Of a stretch of 64,000 nucleotides of DNA, positions 1 to 8,188 are shown in pieces. Each line of letters starts with the position of its first letter. Position 1 is the first letter of the stretch. The translations under genes were made by a program, and so were the position numbers. The DNA comes from Streptomyces sp. NBC_00286 (GTDB lineage: Bacteria; Actinomycetota; Actinomycetes; Streptomycetales; Streptomycetaceae). Below the pieces are notes generated by a model that saw only the letters and a program-made list of their open reading frames with translations, did no database searches and had not been told where the DNA came from. Where the stretch lies: positions 5,270,001 through 5,334,000 of the forward strand of contig NZ_CP108054.1 of the NCBI RefSeq assembly GCF_036173125.1, read 5' to 3'.

Positions 1-1
1 G

Positions 2-37
2 GCCGAGGAGTCCGTGGACTCGGCGGAGTCTGCGTAA
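2..37 (+). CDS. Possible 3' end of an upstream gene
   Basis: The window may open inside a coding region. One plus-strand frame reads an acidic, serine-rich tail (AEESVDSAESA) and ends in TAA at 35-37. Too little is present to name a product, and the frame is chosen only because it stops cleanly before the TetR gene. Confidence 0.3.
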   Translation, partial: AEESVDSAESA

Positions 38-104
38 CGATGTCTCGTAGAGGCACGCATGGCATCAGGCCGCGTTGTGTATCGAGCTCCGAGGAAGGTG
101 CGCC

Positions 105-890
105 ATGGTGAGGGCGGGCGACCGGGACCGGGACCGGGCCAAAGGCCCGGCGCGGACGAGTGTCTGGCTGGAGGGGCGGCCGCGGGCGGCTCGGGGTGGT
201 CAGCCCTCCGGGCTCGACCGGGAGCGGATCACCCGGGCGGCGGTGCGGCTGCTCGATGCCGAGGGGCCGGCCAAGTTCTCTATGCGCCGGCTGGCCGCCG
301 AGCTGAACGTGACGGCGATGTCGGTCTACTGGTACGTGGACACCAAGGACGACCTGCTCGAACTCGCCCTCGACTCGGTCTTCGCCGAACTCGAGCTGCC
401 CGATCCGGAGTCGGGCGAGGACTGGCGCGATCAGCTGCGCGCGCTGGCGGGTGGGTACCGGGCGCTGCTGGTGCGCCACCCCTGGGTGTCGCCGCTGATC
501 GGCAGCTTCCTCAACATCGGCCCGCATTCGATGGCGTTCTCGCTGTGCGTGCAGCAGGTGATGCGTAACACCGGCCTGCCGGCGCACGGTCAGACGGGCG
601 CGATCGCGGCCGTCTACCAGTTCGTGTACGGCTTCGGCACGATCGAGGGGCACTTCGTGCAGCGGTGCGCTGCCGCGGGGCTGTCGCAGGACGAGTACTT
701 CCACCGGGCCATGAACACGATCCGTTCGCAGCCGGAGTTCGCCAAGGACTTCGAGCAGGCCACGGAGCTGATGGAAGCGCGGGGTGGGGACACGGTGGAG
801 GAGATGCGGGAGCGGGACTTTGGGTTTGCGCTGGAGTTGCTGGTGGCGGGGATCGAGACGATGACGCTCCGCTGGGAGGGCCGTTCATAG
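105..890 (+). CDS. TetR family transcriptional regulator
   Basis: This 261-residue protein has a TetR-type DNA-binding head: helices of the fold span about residues 38-90, with the helix-turn-helix near 59-80 (core MRRLAAELNV) and the typical YWYVDTKDDLL end. The rest is helical and fits a TetR C-terminal ligand and dimer domain. About 35 Arg/Gly-rich residues precede the head, longer than usual. The ATG at 105 is chosen because GAGGAAGG lies 7 bases before it; a TTG at 75 in frame has no ribosome site. Ligand and targets are unknown, and no clear partner gene lies next to it in the window. Confidence 0.85.
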   Translation: MVRAGDRDRDRAKGPARTSVWLEGRPRAARGGQPSGLDRERITRAAVRLLDAEGPAKFSMRRLAAELNVTAMSVYWYVDTKDDLLELALDSVFAELELPDPESGEDWRDQLRALAGGYRALLVRHPWVSPLIGSFLNIGPHSMAFSLCVQQVMRNTGLPAHGQTGAIAAVYQFVYGFGTIEGHFVQRCAAAGLSQDEYFHRAMNTIRSQPEFAKDFEQATELMEARGGDTVEEMRERDFGFALELLVAGIETMTLRWEGRS

Positions 891-1605
891 CTGCGGGTGC
901 GTTGTGGTTGCTCGCGCCCACGCGGCGGAGCCGCATATGTCACAGCCCCGCGCCCCTTGGGTGGGTGGTGGGTGCGGGGCCGCGTCGGGGGTGTCCGTCC
1001 TCGGACCGGCGCGCGTTGCTGTTGGCTGGTAGGGGGTGCCGGTGTTGGCGCGCCGGCCGCTGCGGGCGCACACCCCCGCCCCGTCCCCTTGCCGCCGTGG
1101 GCGGCTGCGGGGCCGTGGGGGTGCGGGCTCCCTCCCGGCGGCCTTTCCGGACCACGGGCATGCTCGGGGCGCGGGCGCCTTCCGGGCCGCGGGCTTGCTC
1201 GGGGCGCGGGCTCCCTCCCGGCGGGCTTTCCGGGCCGCGGGCTTGCTCGGGCGCGGGCGCCTTCCGGGCACGGGCTGCCCGGGTGCGGGCGCCTTCCGGG
1301 GCCGGGCTTTTCCGGTTCGCTTGCTTGTCGGGGCGCGGGCAGTCGCAGGCTTTTGCCTTTAGGGGCGCGGGGAACTGCGCGACCAGCCACAACGCACCCG
1401 CAGCCGCGACACGACTGTCACCCACCACCCCGGTAGGCACCCCACCCACCCGCGACAGGCCCCCCGGCCCACCCCAAGAATCCACCCACCCGCCGAAGGC
1501 ACCCCACCCACCCGCCGAAGGCGGGGGCCTGGGGCGCAGCCCCCCACGCGGCGGAGCCGCAAATTGTTACAGCCGGGAAGGGGCGGGGCTGGGGAAAGAA
1601 ACCCC
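891..1605. repeat. Gene-free stretch packed with dispersed and tandem repeats
   Basis: There is no convincing gene over about 715 bp. From 891 to 962 lies one copy (minus orientation) of a dispersed element recognised by GCGGCTCCGCCGCG and ACCAGCCACAACGCACCCGC; a partial plus copy lies at about 1355-1412 and another fragment at 1545-1575. Between them, 1121-1345 is a degenerate minisatellite built on short units such as GGGCGCGGGCTCCCTCCCGG and TTTCCGGGCCGCGGG. At 1425-1520 the unit CACCCACCCGCCGAAGGC recurs. The long open frames here on both strands are composition artefacts of the repeats. Confidence 0.7.
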
Positions 1606-2076
1606 CTACTCCTGCGGAGCAAGCCGCGCAGGGAAGCCCCCGGTCGCGACCGGCCCCCACCGCACCGGAGTGATCCGGATGATCGACTTGCCCTGCTTGA
1701 GCATCGCCGACCGGTACTCGTCCCAGTCAGGGTGCTCACCCGCGATATTCCGGTAGTACTCCACAAGCGGCTCGACCGACTCCGGCGGATCGATGACCTC
1801 GGCCGTGCCGTCGATCTGAACCCACGGCCCGTTCCAGTCATCGCTCAGAACGATGACACTGACCTGCGAGTCCCGCTTCGCGTTACGCGTCTTGGCCCGC
1901 TCGGGATACGTCGAGACGACAATCCGCCCCGCGTCATCGACCCCACAGGTCAGCGGCGACCCCTGCGGACTCCCATCGGCCCGCCGAGTAAGCAGCACGG
2001 CGCGATGGCGAGGACGTACAAAATCCAGCAGCTCGTCGAGGGACACGGACGTGTTCGTAGCGATGTTCGGTGCCAT
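1606..2076 (-). CDS. PPOX-class F420-dependent oxidoreductase-like protein
   Basis: The 156-residue protein resembles the pyridoxamine-5'-phosphate-oxidase-like split beta-barrel family, of the single-domain type that binds F420 or FMN. Family marks are the N-terminal RHRAVLLTRRADGSPQGSPL strand pair, the IVVSTYPERAKTRNAKRD segment (cofactor phosphate contacts in relatives) and the GPWVQIDGTAEVID strand. Length is normal for the family. It is transcribed away from the small gene at 2146, with only 69 bp between the two starts. The physiological substrate cannot be read from sequence; relatives reduce various enones and biliverdin-like molecules. Confidence 0.8.
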   Translation of the reverse strand: MAPNIATNTSVSLDELLDFVRPRHRAVLLTRRADGSPQGSPLTCGVDDAGRIVVSTYPERAKTRNAKRDSQVSVIVLSDDWNGPWVQIDGTAEVIDPPESVEPLVEYYRNIAGEHPDWDEYRSAMLKQGKSIIRITPVRWGPVATGGFPARLAPQE

Positions 2077-2145
2077 GGAGGCAGCCTAGGGTGAACGCCC
2101 GCCGAACGCCTGACGCGTACGACGGCAGCCCCTACCCTGACGGAC

Positions 2146-2535
2146 ATGGCCGCCGACGACCTCAGCCCCGACGAGCAGTGGCCGCTGCCACCCGCCTGGA
2201 TGTGGGACTGCGCCGAGTGCGTCCGGCTGTACGAGGCGATGAAGCACGTACAGGCGGTCATCGCCGGACTGCACGCGACCGAGGGCTACGACGTCGACTG
2301 GGACTTCACGGACAGCGTCGTGGGCACGCAGATCAGCCTCAGCCGCCACCTCGCCGACGCCCACCCTCAGGAACTGCCCGACTGGGACCCGGCCTGCGCG
2401 ACCTGCACGGGCCACCAGCGGGCCCTGGCCAGAACGGACCGCTCGCCCGAGATGCGCGCCGGGACGGAAATGGTGGCCGAGGAACACCGGGCCCGCCACC
2501 TGTTCGCCCCACCCCGCATGGTCGGCTTGATGTAG
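2146..2535 (+). CDS. Conserved hypothetical protein with CxxC pairs
   Basis: I do not recognise a named family for this 129-residue soluble protein. It carries two cysteine pairs, CAEC near residue 24 and CATC near residue 86, plus several histidines (ADAH, TGHQ, EEHRARH), so zinc binding is possible. No signal peptide or membrane segment is seen. A -10-like TACCCT at 2133-2138 ends 7 bases before the ATG and there is no Shine-Dalgarno site, so the message is probably leaderless. It diverges from the PPOX-type gene. Confidence 0.65.
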   Translation: MAADDLSPDEQWPLPPAWMWDCAECVRLYEAMKHVQAVIAGLHATEGYDVDWDFTDSVVGTQISLSRHLADAHPQELPDWDPACATCTGHQRALARTDRSPEMRAGTEMVAEEHRARHLFAPPRMVGLM

Positions 2536-2553
2536 CGGGCCCTTGGCCTCGAA

Positions 2554-5052
2554 CTACTCGCCGGGATGGCCGAGTTCGATGTCATGGTCGTCGACACCGA
2601 GCCCGTTCACGGTCAGCGCCGTCGCCACCGGCGGGTAACCCGTCGCGATCACGGTGTACTCCCCGCTGTCCAGATCGGCGAAGGCGTACGCCCCGTCCTC
2701 CCCGGTCGTAGCGGTGCCGACCACATTGCCCGCAGCGTCGACGAGCGTGACCCGGGCATCGGCGAGGGGCCCGTGCGGCGCCCGTACGATCCCCCGCAGC
2801 CGGGCGCCCGCCGTGAGGTCGACCTCGACTCGGGTCACTCCCGCGGCGCCGACCTCGACCGGCAGGGCGGCCGGCCGGTGCCCCGCCGCGTTCACGGCGA
2901 CGGTCACGGTGCCGGGGACCAGTTCGGCGAAGTCGAACTCGCCCTGCTCGCCGGTGTTTCCGGTGGCCAGCACATCACCGCGTACGTCCGTGACGACGAC
3001 CATGGCGTCCTTGACGGGCGTACCGCTCGCGGCGTCCCGCACCACACCGCCGATCCCGCTCGTACCGCTCACGAGGATGTCGTACGAGACCGGCTCGTCG
3101 TTCACGACGATCGTCGAAGCCTGCGGCTGGAACCCGTCGGCTGATGCGATCAGTACGTACGACCCCGCCCCCGGCGCGTCCAGCGCATAACCACCGTCCG
3201 CGTGCGTGACCGAGCGGCCCAACTGCCGTCCCCCGAGGGAGATCAGCGTGACGGCGGCCCGGGCGATGGGCGCGTTCCCGGCACCGCGTACATAGCCGCG
3301 TACGGGAATGCCACCACTCGCACGATCGGATTCCGCGGCGTCATCGACAGTCGCGGCAACAGGGTCGGCAACAGGGCTCTCCTGCTCGACCGGAGCCGCA
3401 GTCGGAGCCGTAGATGCGGCCTCGGCAGCCTGCGCCATCCCGCCCCGCGTCCTCAACGGGACCTCCTTGATGAACAGGGCCATGAGGAGGGCGAGCAGTG
3501 CCAGCGGCGCGGAGTACAGGAACACGTCCGCCACCCCGTGCCCGTACGCGCTCTCCACCACCGTGCGGACCGGCACGGGCAGCGCGTCGAGGTCCGGGAT
3601 GCTGCCGTCGCCCGTGCCTGCGTGCCCGAAGGACGCGGCACCCGAACCGAGGCCCGCCAGGCCGTCCTTGACGTAGTCGGTGATCCGGTGGGCCAGGACC
3701 GCGCCCAGCGCCGAGACGCCCATGGCGCCGCCGAGCGAACGGAAGAAGGTGACCGTGGAGCTGGCGGCGCCCAGGTCGGTGGGGTCCACCTGGTTCTGCG
3801 TGCAGAGCACCAGGTTCTGCATCATCATGCCGACGCCGAGGCCCAGCAGGGCCATGAAGATCGCGATGTGCCAGTACGGGGTGTCGTACCGCATCGTGCC
3901 CAGCAGGCCGAGACCCGCGGTCACCAGCACCCCGCCGCCGATCAGCCAGCCCTTCCAGCGTCCGGTACGGGTGATGACCTGCCCGGAGACCGTCGAGGCG
4001 ACGAACAGACCGCCGATCATCGGGATGGTCATGACGCCGGACATGGTCGGCGACTTGTCCCGGGCCAGCTGGAAGTACTGGCTGAAGAACACGGTCCCCG
4101 AGAACATCGCGACACCGACGAACAGCGAGGACAGGGAGGCCAGCGTGATGGTGCGGTTGCGGAAGAGCCGCAGCGGGATGATCGGCTCGCTCGCCTTCGC
4201 CTCCACGAGCACGAAGAGCAGCCCGAGGACGACGGAGCCACCGACCATCGCGTACGTCTGCCAGGACAGCCACGCGTACTTGTCACCGGCGAAGGTCACC
4301 CAGACCAGCAGCAGGCAGACCGCGGCGGAGATGAGGAAGGCACCGGCCCAGTCGACCTTGACCTTCCGCCTGACGACCGGGAGGTGCAGGGTGCGCTGGA
4401 GCACGATCAGGGCGATGACGGCGAACGGCACGCCGACGTAGAAGCACCAGCGCCAGCCCAGCCAGCTGGTGTCGGTGATGACACCGCCGACCAGCGGGCC
4501 GCCGACCATGGCGGTGGCGAAGGTGGCGCCGAGGTAGCCGTTGTACCGGCCGCGCTCCCGCGGGGCGATCATCGCCGCCATGATGATCTGGGCCAGCGCG
4601 GACAGCCCGCCCATGCCGATGCCCTGCACCGCGCGGAACGCGATGAGCGTGCCGGGGTTCTGCGACAGCCCGGCCGCCGCCGAGCCCAGCACGAAGATGA
4701 CGAGGGCGAGTTGGATCAGCAGCTTCTTGGAGAAGAGGTCGGCGAGCTTGCCCCACAGTGGGGTGGATGCCGTCATCGTCAGCAGCGACGCGGTCACCAC
4801 CCAGGTGTAGGCGCTCTGACCGCCGCCGAGGTCGCCGATGATCCTGGGCAGGGCGTTGGAGACGATCGTCGACGACAGAATCGCGACGAACATGCCGAGC
4901 AGCAGCCCGGTCAGCGCCTCCATGATCTGCCGGTGCGTCATCGGAGCGTCGCCGGATGCGCCTACTGAGTGCGGTGGGGGTCCCCCCGCTCGAGCGGAGC
5001 CGAGAGTGGGGGAGTGTGAGGCCCGCACACCGGTCGGTGCGGTCGTGGCCAT
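2554..5052 (-). CDS. DHA2-type MFS drug efflux transporter with three C-terminal carboxypeptidase-regulatory-like repeats
   Basis: The first about 540 residues form an EmrB/QacA-type (14-helix) major facilitator: LLLGMFVAILSSTIVSNALP in helix 1, then LADLFSKK and RAVQGIGMGGL, all typical of proton-driven multidrug export. After a linker rich in Ala, Glu and Asp come three Ig-like carboxypeptidase regulatory repeats, each ending in a G-Y/F-x-F/L-x-x-L/A-x-x-G-x-Y/V pattern, at about residues 590-660, 665-735 and 740-815. The total of 832 residues is far longer than plain DHA2 pumps (about 500). The start at 5052 has AGAAGG before it; ATG 5082 is an alternative because it overlaps the MarR stop codon as ATGA, which implies translational coupling. 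A dispersed DNA repeat (4974-5015) codes for part of the N-terminus. It is probably controlled by the upstream MarR protein. Confidence 0.85.
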   Translation of the reverse strand: MATTAPTGVRASHSPTLGSARAGGPPPHSVGASGDAPMTHRQIMEALTGLLLGMFVAILSSTIVSNALPRIIGDLGGGQSAYTWVVTASLLTMTASTPLWGKLADLFSKKLLIQLALVIFVLGSAAAGLSQNPGTLIAFRAVQGIGMGGLSALAQIIMAAMIAPRERGRYNGYLGATFATAMVGGPLVGGVITDTSWLGWRWCFYVGVPFAVIALIVLQRTLHLPVVRRKVKVDWAGAFLISAAVCLLLVWVTFAGDKYAWLSWQTYAMVGGSVVLGLLFVLVEAKASEPIIPLRLFRNRTITLASLSSLFVGVAMFSGTVFFSQYFQLARDKSPTMSGVMTIPMIGGLFVASTVSGQVITRTGRWKGWLIGGGVLVTAGLGLLGTMRYDTPYWHIAIFMALLGLGVGMMMQNLVLCTQNQVDPTDLGAASSTVTFFRSLGGAMGVSALGAVLAHRITDYVKDGLAGLGSGAASFGHAGTGDGSIPDLDALPVPVRTVVESAYGHGVADVFLYSAPLALLALLMALFIKEVPLRTRGGMAQAAEAASTAPTAAPVEQESPVADPVAATVDDAAESDRASGGIPVRGYVRGAGNAPIARAAVTLISLGGRQLGRSVTHADGGYALDAPGAGSYVLIASADGFQPQASTIVVNDEPVSYDILVSGTSGIGGVVRDAASGTPVKDAMVVVTDVRGDVLATGNTGEQGEFDFAELVPGTVTVAVNAAGHRPAALPVEVGAAGVTRVEVDLTAGARLRGIVRAPHGPLADARVTLVDAAGNVVGTATTGEDGAYAFADLDSGEYTVIATGYPPVATALTVNGLGVDDHDIELGHPGE
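4974..5015. repeat. Dispersed palindromic repeat (type B) inside the MFS coding region
   Basis: The core GGGGGTCCCCCCGCTCGAGC continues as GGAGCCGAGAGTGGGGGAG. Near-identical cores occur at about 20155-20186 and, inverted, at 44535-44575, where they are intergenic. Here the repeat lies in frame in the first 30 codons of the transporter, giving a Pro/Gly/Ser-rich stretch. Confidence 0.75.
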
Positions 5053-5078
5053 GGGTTTCCTTCTTTTCTTACGTTCCG

Positions 5079-5546
5079 TCATGTCACGTCAGGTGCGGGG
5101 GTGGACGCCGCCGGTCGGCAGACGTCGAAACTGGCGCGCAGCCGTCCGAGGAGGTGATTGAGCTCTTCGACCTCGTCGTCGGACCAGTCCCCCAAGTAGT
5201 GGGCGAGCGCGTGTGTGTACCGCTCGGCGATCTCGGCGAGCTTGTCTCGCCCCGCGGGCGTGAGCCGCAGGATGCGCGACCGTTTGTCGGAGGGGTCGGG
5301 GGACCGGTCGATCCACCCGCGCTCCGCGACATGGGCCACATGCCGACTGGTCACCGACATATCGATGGCAAGCAGCTCCGCGAGCCGGCTCATCCGCATC
5401 TCCCCGTGCCGCTCAAGGAGCGTGAGCACGGCAGCGGCCCCTGCCGGGCACTCGTGCGGCAACACTCGCCCGAGCCCGCGCTTCACAGCTCCGATGGCAC
5501 TGAGCTGGCGGGCGAGTTCTTGGTACTGGTCGCGAGCGGCGGCCAT
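5079..5546 (-). CDS. MarR family transcriptional regulator
   Basis: This 155-residue winged-helix protein has the MarR layout: an N-terminal dimer helix, the recognition region MRMSRLAELLAIDMSVTSRHV (about residues 49-69), the wing DRSPDPSDKRSRILRLTPAG, and a C-terminal dimer helix ending in a Glu-rich segment. ATG 5546 is chosen because AAAGGAGGGG precedes it closely. The stop overlaps the start of the MFS transporter frame by 4 bases (ATGA), so the two form one operon of repressor and pump. Two copies of GTTGC-N5-GCAA just upstream are the likely operator. The inducer is unknown. Confidence 0.88.
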   Translation of the reverse strand: MAAARDQYQELARQLSAIGAVKRGLGRVLPHECPAGAAAVLTLLERHGEMRMSRLAELLAIDMSVTSRHVAHVAERGWIDRSPDPSDKRSRILRLTPAGRDKLAEIAERYTHALAHYLGDWSDDEVEELNHLLGRLRASFDVCRPAASTPAPDVT

Positions 5547-5560
5547 CACACCCCTCCTTT

Positions 5561-5603
5561 GTTGCTCTAGGCAACCATAAGATGTTTGGTTGCTACAGGC
5601 AAA
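5561..5603. promoter_or_regulatory. Two candidate MarR operators
   Basis: A perfect inverted repeat GTTGC-TCTAG-GCAAC lies at 5561-5575 and a near copy GTTGC-TACAG-GCAAA at 5589-5603, their centres 28 bp apart. They sit 15-57 bp upstream of the marR start, where a self-regulating MarR protein would bind. Function is inferred from position and symmetry. Confidence 0.6.
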
Positions 5604-5695
5604 TGGGAGGGGGAGGGGTAGCCCTAAAACCTTGGCAAAGCACCACGAGCCCGTCCGCCCGCGCTTTTCAGCGAGGCCCAGCCGCAAATCAGCCC

Positions 5696-5735
5696 GTCTG
5701 GGGGCACCTCCCAGCGGTAGCTGGGGGAGCTTGAG
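5696..5735. repeat. Dispersed hairpin repeat (type C)
   Basis: The sequence GGGGGCACCTCCCAGCGGTA followed by GCTGGGGGAGCTTGAGG can fold with CTCCCAGC pairing GCTGGGGG. It is the kind of short palindrome often scattered between Streptomyces genes. Only this copy was seen in the window. It lies in the 326-bp gap between marR and the small gene at 5873. Confidence 0.5.
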
Positions 5736-5872
5736 GACGATGCCGTTCAGGCCGACAACGGGGCCCGGGGGCGGAGCCACCGTGACGGCGACACCGAGTC
5801 AGGGCGACCAGCACAAGCAGACGGCACCCCAGCACTTGGGCAAGCCGGAGGCATTCGCTAGGGTCCAGGGCC

Positions 5873-6067
5873 ATGGCAAACACCCAGGGCCCCCAGGGCA
5901 ACAACGACCCCGCGGGCAGCACCCAGATGTTCCGCGCCTTCGTCGACGAGGCCCCGCAGGGCCGCCGCCAGCAGGCCGCCTCGGCAGGCCCCCGTATCGG
6001 CGTGATCGTGGGCGTGATCGCGGCGGTCGCGATCGTGGCCGGCGTGGCCTGGCTCGCGTTCATGTAA
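5873..6067 (+). CDS. Small conserved single-pass membrane protein
   Basis: This 64-residue protein has a hydrophilic Gln/Asn/Gly-rich N-terminal half and one membrane helix at about residues 41-63 (IGVIVGVIAAVAIVAGVAWL) that ends at the C-terminus. No enzymatic motif is seen. TAGGGT at 5859-5864 ends 8 bases before the ATG and there is no clear ribosome site, so it may be made from a leaderless message. Small proteins of this form are common in Streptomyces and uncharacterised. Confidence 0.65.
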   Translation: MANTQGPQGNNDPAGSTQMFRAFVDEAPQGRRQQAASAGPRIGVIVGVIAAVAIVAGVAWLAFM

Positions 6068-6127
6068 CCCGGGTACGGCGACAACTCGCGTACGCCGTAA
6101 GCCCCGTAACTCCCATACGCCGGAGCC

Positions 6128-6895
6128 CTACTCCCACCGCACGGACACGTCCTGCGTCTCGATGTGCATGCCCAGCGGCACACGCCACGCGTCGACGCAC
6201 ACTGTCCAGGTCTTCTCCTTGCGTGCCCCGGCGTTGACCGGTACGGGCAACTTCTCGGCCGACTTGATCGTGGCCCAGTCGATGCCGAGCGAGTCGATGA
6301 TGTGCGTCTCGAAGGTCACCGTGCCCGAACGCACCGCGTTGCCCCCGGTGTTGTGGAAGTCGAGGGTGACCTTCTCGCACCAGCGCTGGTCGGTGGGTTT
6401 GCGCTCGGGTTCGCTCACTTTCAACGCGGCGGGCGCATTGGGCGCCGTACCGCCGCCGTTGTCGCTGCCGCCGTCGCCCGCGGACGACGAAGGCGCCGGG
6501 TTCTCTTCCGTACGCCCCTCTCCGCGCCCCTCCGCACGACCGGAACCGCCCTCGCCCTCTGGTGCGCCCTGACCCGCGGAGGCGGAAGGGCCAGGCAGCG
6601 GTTCCGCACCCGGCTCCCGGGCTCCACCAGAACCACCGCCATCGGGCGCACCATCCGAACCGCGATCTTCCTCGCCGCCCGTCGCCCCCTCCAGCGGCAC
6701 CAGCGACACCTCGCCCGTAGGAGTCGCCCCGGACGCCGGAGGGGAACCACCGGCCGCCCCCACCGCGACGTACCCGTCGTCATCGCTCCCGCTGCCCGCG
6801 CTCATGGCGAGCACCCCGCCCAAACACACCACTACCGCCGCCGAGGCACCGGCCACGGCGCCCCGGCGGCCACGTATCCAAGTCACCTGACGCAT
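6128..6895 (-). CDS. Membrane-anchored or secreted hypothetical protein
   Basis: The 255-residue protein begins with a short Arg-rich stretch and a hydrophobic helix (about residues 12-32), either an uncleaved anchor or a signal peptide. About 110 residues of low-complexity Gly/Ser/Pro/Glu linker follow. The last 100 residues form a folded beta-rich domain with two cysteines (QRWCEKV and WTVCVDAW) that could form a disulfide outside the cell. I do not recognise the domain. It diverges from the protease at 7110 across about 215 bp. Confidence 0.6.
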   Translation of the reverse strand: MRQVTWIRGRRGAVAGASAAVVVCLGGVLAMSAGSGSDDDGYVAVGAAGGSPPASGATPTGEVSLVPLEGATGGEEDRGSDGAPDGGGSGGAREPGAEPLPGPSASAGQGAPEGEGGSGRAEGRGEGRTEENPAPSSSAGDGGSDNGGGTAPNAPAALKVSEPERKPTDQRWCEKVTLDFHNTGGNAVRSGTVTFETHIIDSLGIDWATIKSAEKLPVPVNAGARKEKTWTVCVDAWRVPLGMHIETQDVSVRWE

Positions 6896-7109
6896 CGCGC
6901 CAGTGTGGCTGACGCTACGTCAGATAGAAAGGGATGGAAGTGCATTGAGTGTTCCCGCGAGTGAACCTCCGCACCTCGTATCCCGTCTGACAGAGAGCCA
7001 TGCCACTTCTGTCGGGTGACTCCCTTGCGGTTCGGGCAAGTTGGGACGCGAGGGGGCGTCCCGCCGGGGTGGTCAGTTCAGAGTTCAGAACGTCGGGAGA
7101 CACCCCCAC

Positions 7110-8012
7110 ATGCGTCTTTCCTCCAATTCCCCCACTCACAGAACAGCGGTCCGGCGGATCACCACCGGCGTGCTCGCGGCCGGTGCGGCCCTCGGGCTCG
7201 CCGCCGCGTCCGTCGGTACGGCCCACGCCGCGGATTCGGCGGACCGCGGCCGGCCGGGCACCCGCATCATCGGCGGCACCGAACAGCCCGACGGCAAGCA
7301 CCCGTTCATGGCGGCGCTGCTGCAGAAGGGTGCCGGCAACGCCCACGACCGGCAGTTCTGCGGCGGCAGCCTGCTGGCGCCCGATGTCGTGATGACGGCC
7401 GCGCACTGCGTCGAGGGCACGAAGCCCAAGGACATCGAGACCGTCGTCGGCCGGACCGTGCTGTCCAAGAAGAACCAGGGCCAGCTGCGCGACATCGCCG
7501 AGATAGTCGTCCACCCCCGCTACGCCGAGGGCGAGGGGGCGTACGACCTGGCGCTGCTGATGCTGGACGAGCCCGTCGAGGGCATCGCCCCGGTCAACCT
7601 GCCGACCGCGGGCACGGACGCGCTGATCCGTCCGGGCGCCAAGGCCACCGTCATCGGCTGGGGCAACACCGATACCGAGGTGACGAACTATCCGGACCGC
7701 CTGCGCGGGGTGGACGTGCCGATCGTGTCGCACATCGAGTGCAAGGCGTCGTATCCGCAGTACGACACGAAGGTCAACATGTGCGCCGGGGTCGAGGGCA
7801 AGGACTCCTGCCAGGGCGACAGCGGCGGCCCGATCTTCCGCAAGCTGCAGGGCCGCAAGGGCGTCTTCCAGGTCGGCATCACGTCGTACGGCGACGGCTG
7901 CGCGGCACAGGGCGCCCCCGGCGTGTACACGTACACCGGCTCCGCGAAGCTGTGGGACACGATGGAGGAGTCTGCGGCTGGTAAGCGGGCGCTGAACAAG
8001 CTGGGCAAATAA
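7110..8012 (+). CDS. Secreted trypsin-like serine protease (S1A)
   Basis: This 300-residue preproprotein has a signal peptide ending near AHA at residue 40. A short propeptide ends in GTR, and the mature chain would begin IIGG at residue 53, the classic S1A activation site. The triad is complete: His99 in TAAHC, Asp146 in DLALL, Ser238 in GDSGGP. Asp232, six residues before the serine, matches the S1-pocket aspartate that gives cleavage after Lys/Arg. Six cysteines fit three disulfides. ATG 7110 is chosen because it opens the signal peptide; the frame runs open further upstream without one. It probably degrades extracellular protein. A strong hairpin terminator follows at 8031. Confidence 0.93.
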   Translation: MRLSSNSPTHRTAVRRITTGVLAAGAALGLAAASVGTAHAADSADRGRPGTRIIGGTEQPDGKHPFMAALLQKGAGNAHDRQFCGGSLLAPDVVMTAAHCVEGTKPKDIETVVGRTVLSKKNQGQLRDIAEIVVHPRYAEGEGAYDLALLMLDEPVEGIAPVNLPTAGTDALIRPGAKATVIGWGNTDTEVTNYPDRLRGVDVPIVSHIECKASYPQYDTKVNMCAGVEGKDSCQGDSGGPIFRKLQGRKGVFQVGITSYGDGCAAQGAPGVYTYTGSAKLWDTMEESAAGKRALNKLGK

Positions 8013-8030
8013 GCGCGGCTCATTTCGACG

Positions 8031-8072
8031 CGCGATGCCTGAGCCTCGTACGTACGGGGCTCAGGCATCGCG
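8031..8072 (+). terminator. Terminator after the trypsin-like gene
   Basis: A 15-bp perfect stem CGCGATGCCTGAGCC (8031-8045) pairs with 8058-8072 across an 11-base loop, 19 bp past the stop codon. No U-run follows, as is usual in Streptomyces. It may serve both strands. Confidence 0.75.
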
Positions 8073-8148
8073 CCCCTTCAGGGGCGCGGGGCGGTGACAT
8101 ATTGCGGCTCCGCCGCGGGGCGCGACCAGCCACAACGAACCCGCAGTG
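8073..8148 (+). repeat. Dispersed intergenic repeat (type A)
   Basis: This plus-orientation copy contains AGGGGCGCGGGGCGGTGACA, GCGGCTCCGCCGCG and ACCAGCCACAACGAACCCGC in the standard order. It lies between two converging genes, as do several other copies. Confidence 0.75.
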
Positions 8149-8188
8149 TCGAACTGGCCCACCCAACGGAGCGAGGAGCGCGGAGCGA

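Noticed and set aside
614..1841. Several long overlapping frames on both strands around the first repeat region
   Set aside because: They encode only Pro/Arg/Gly/Ala strings from GC-rich repeats and match no gene.
3202..4968. 588-codon plus-strand open frame opposite the MFS gene
   Set aside because: It is antisense to the transporter, has Arg/Asp/Gln-biased composition without any domain, and arises from GC codon bias.
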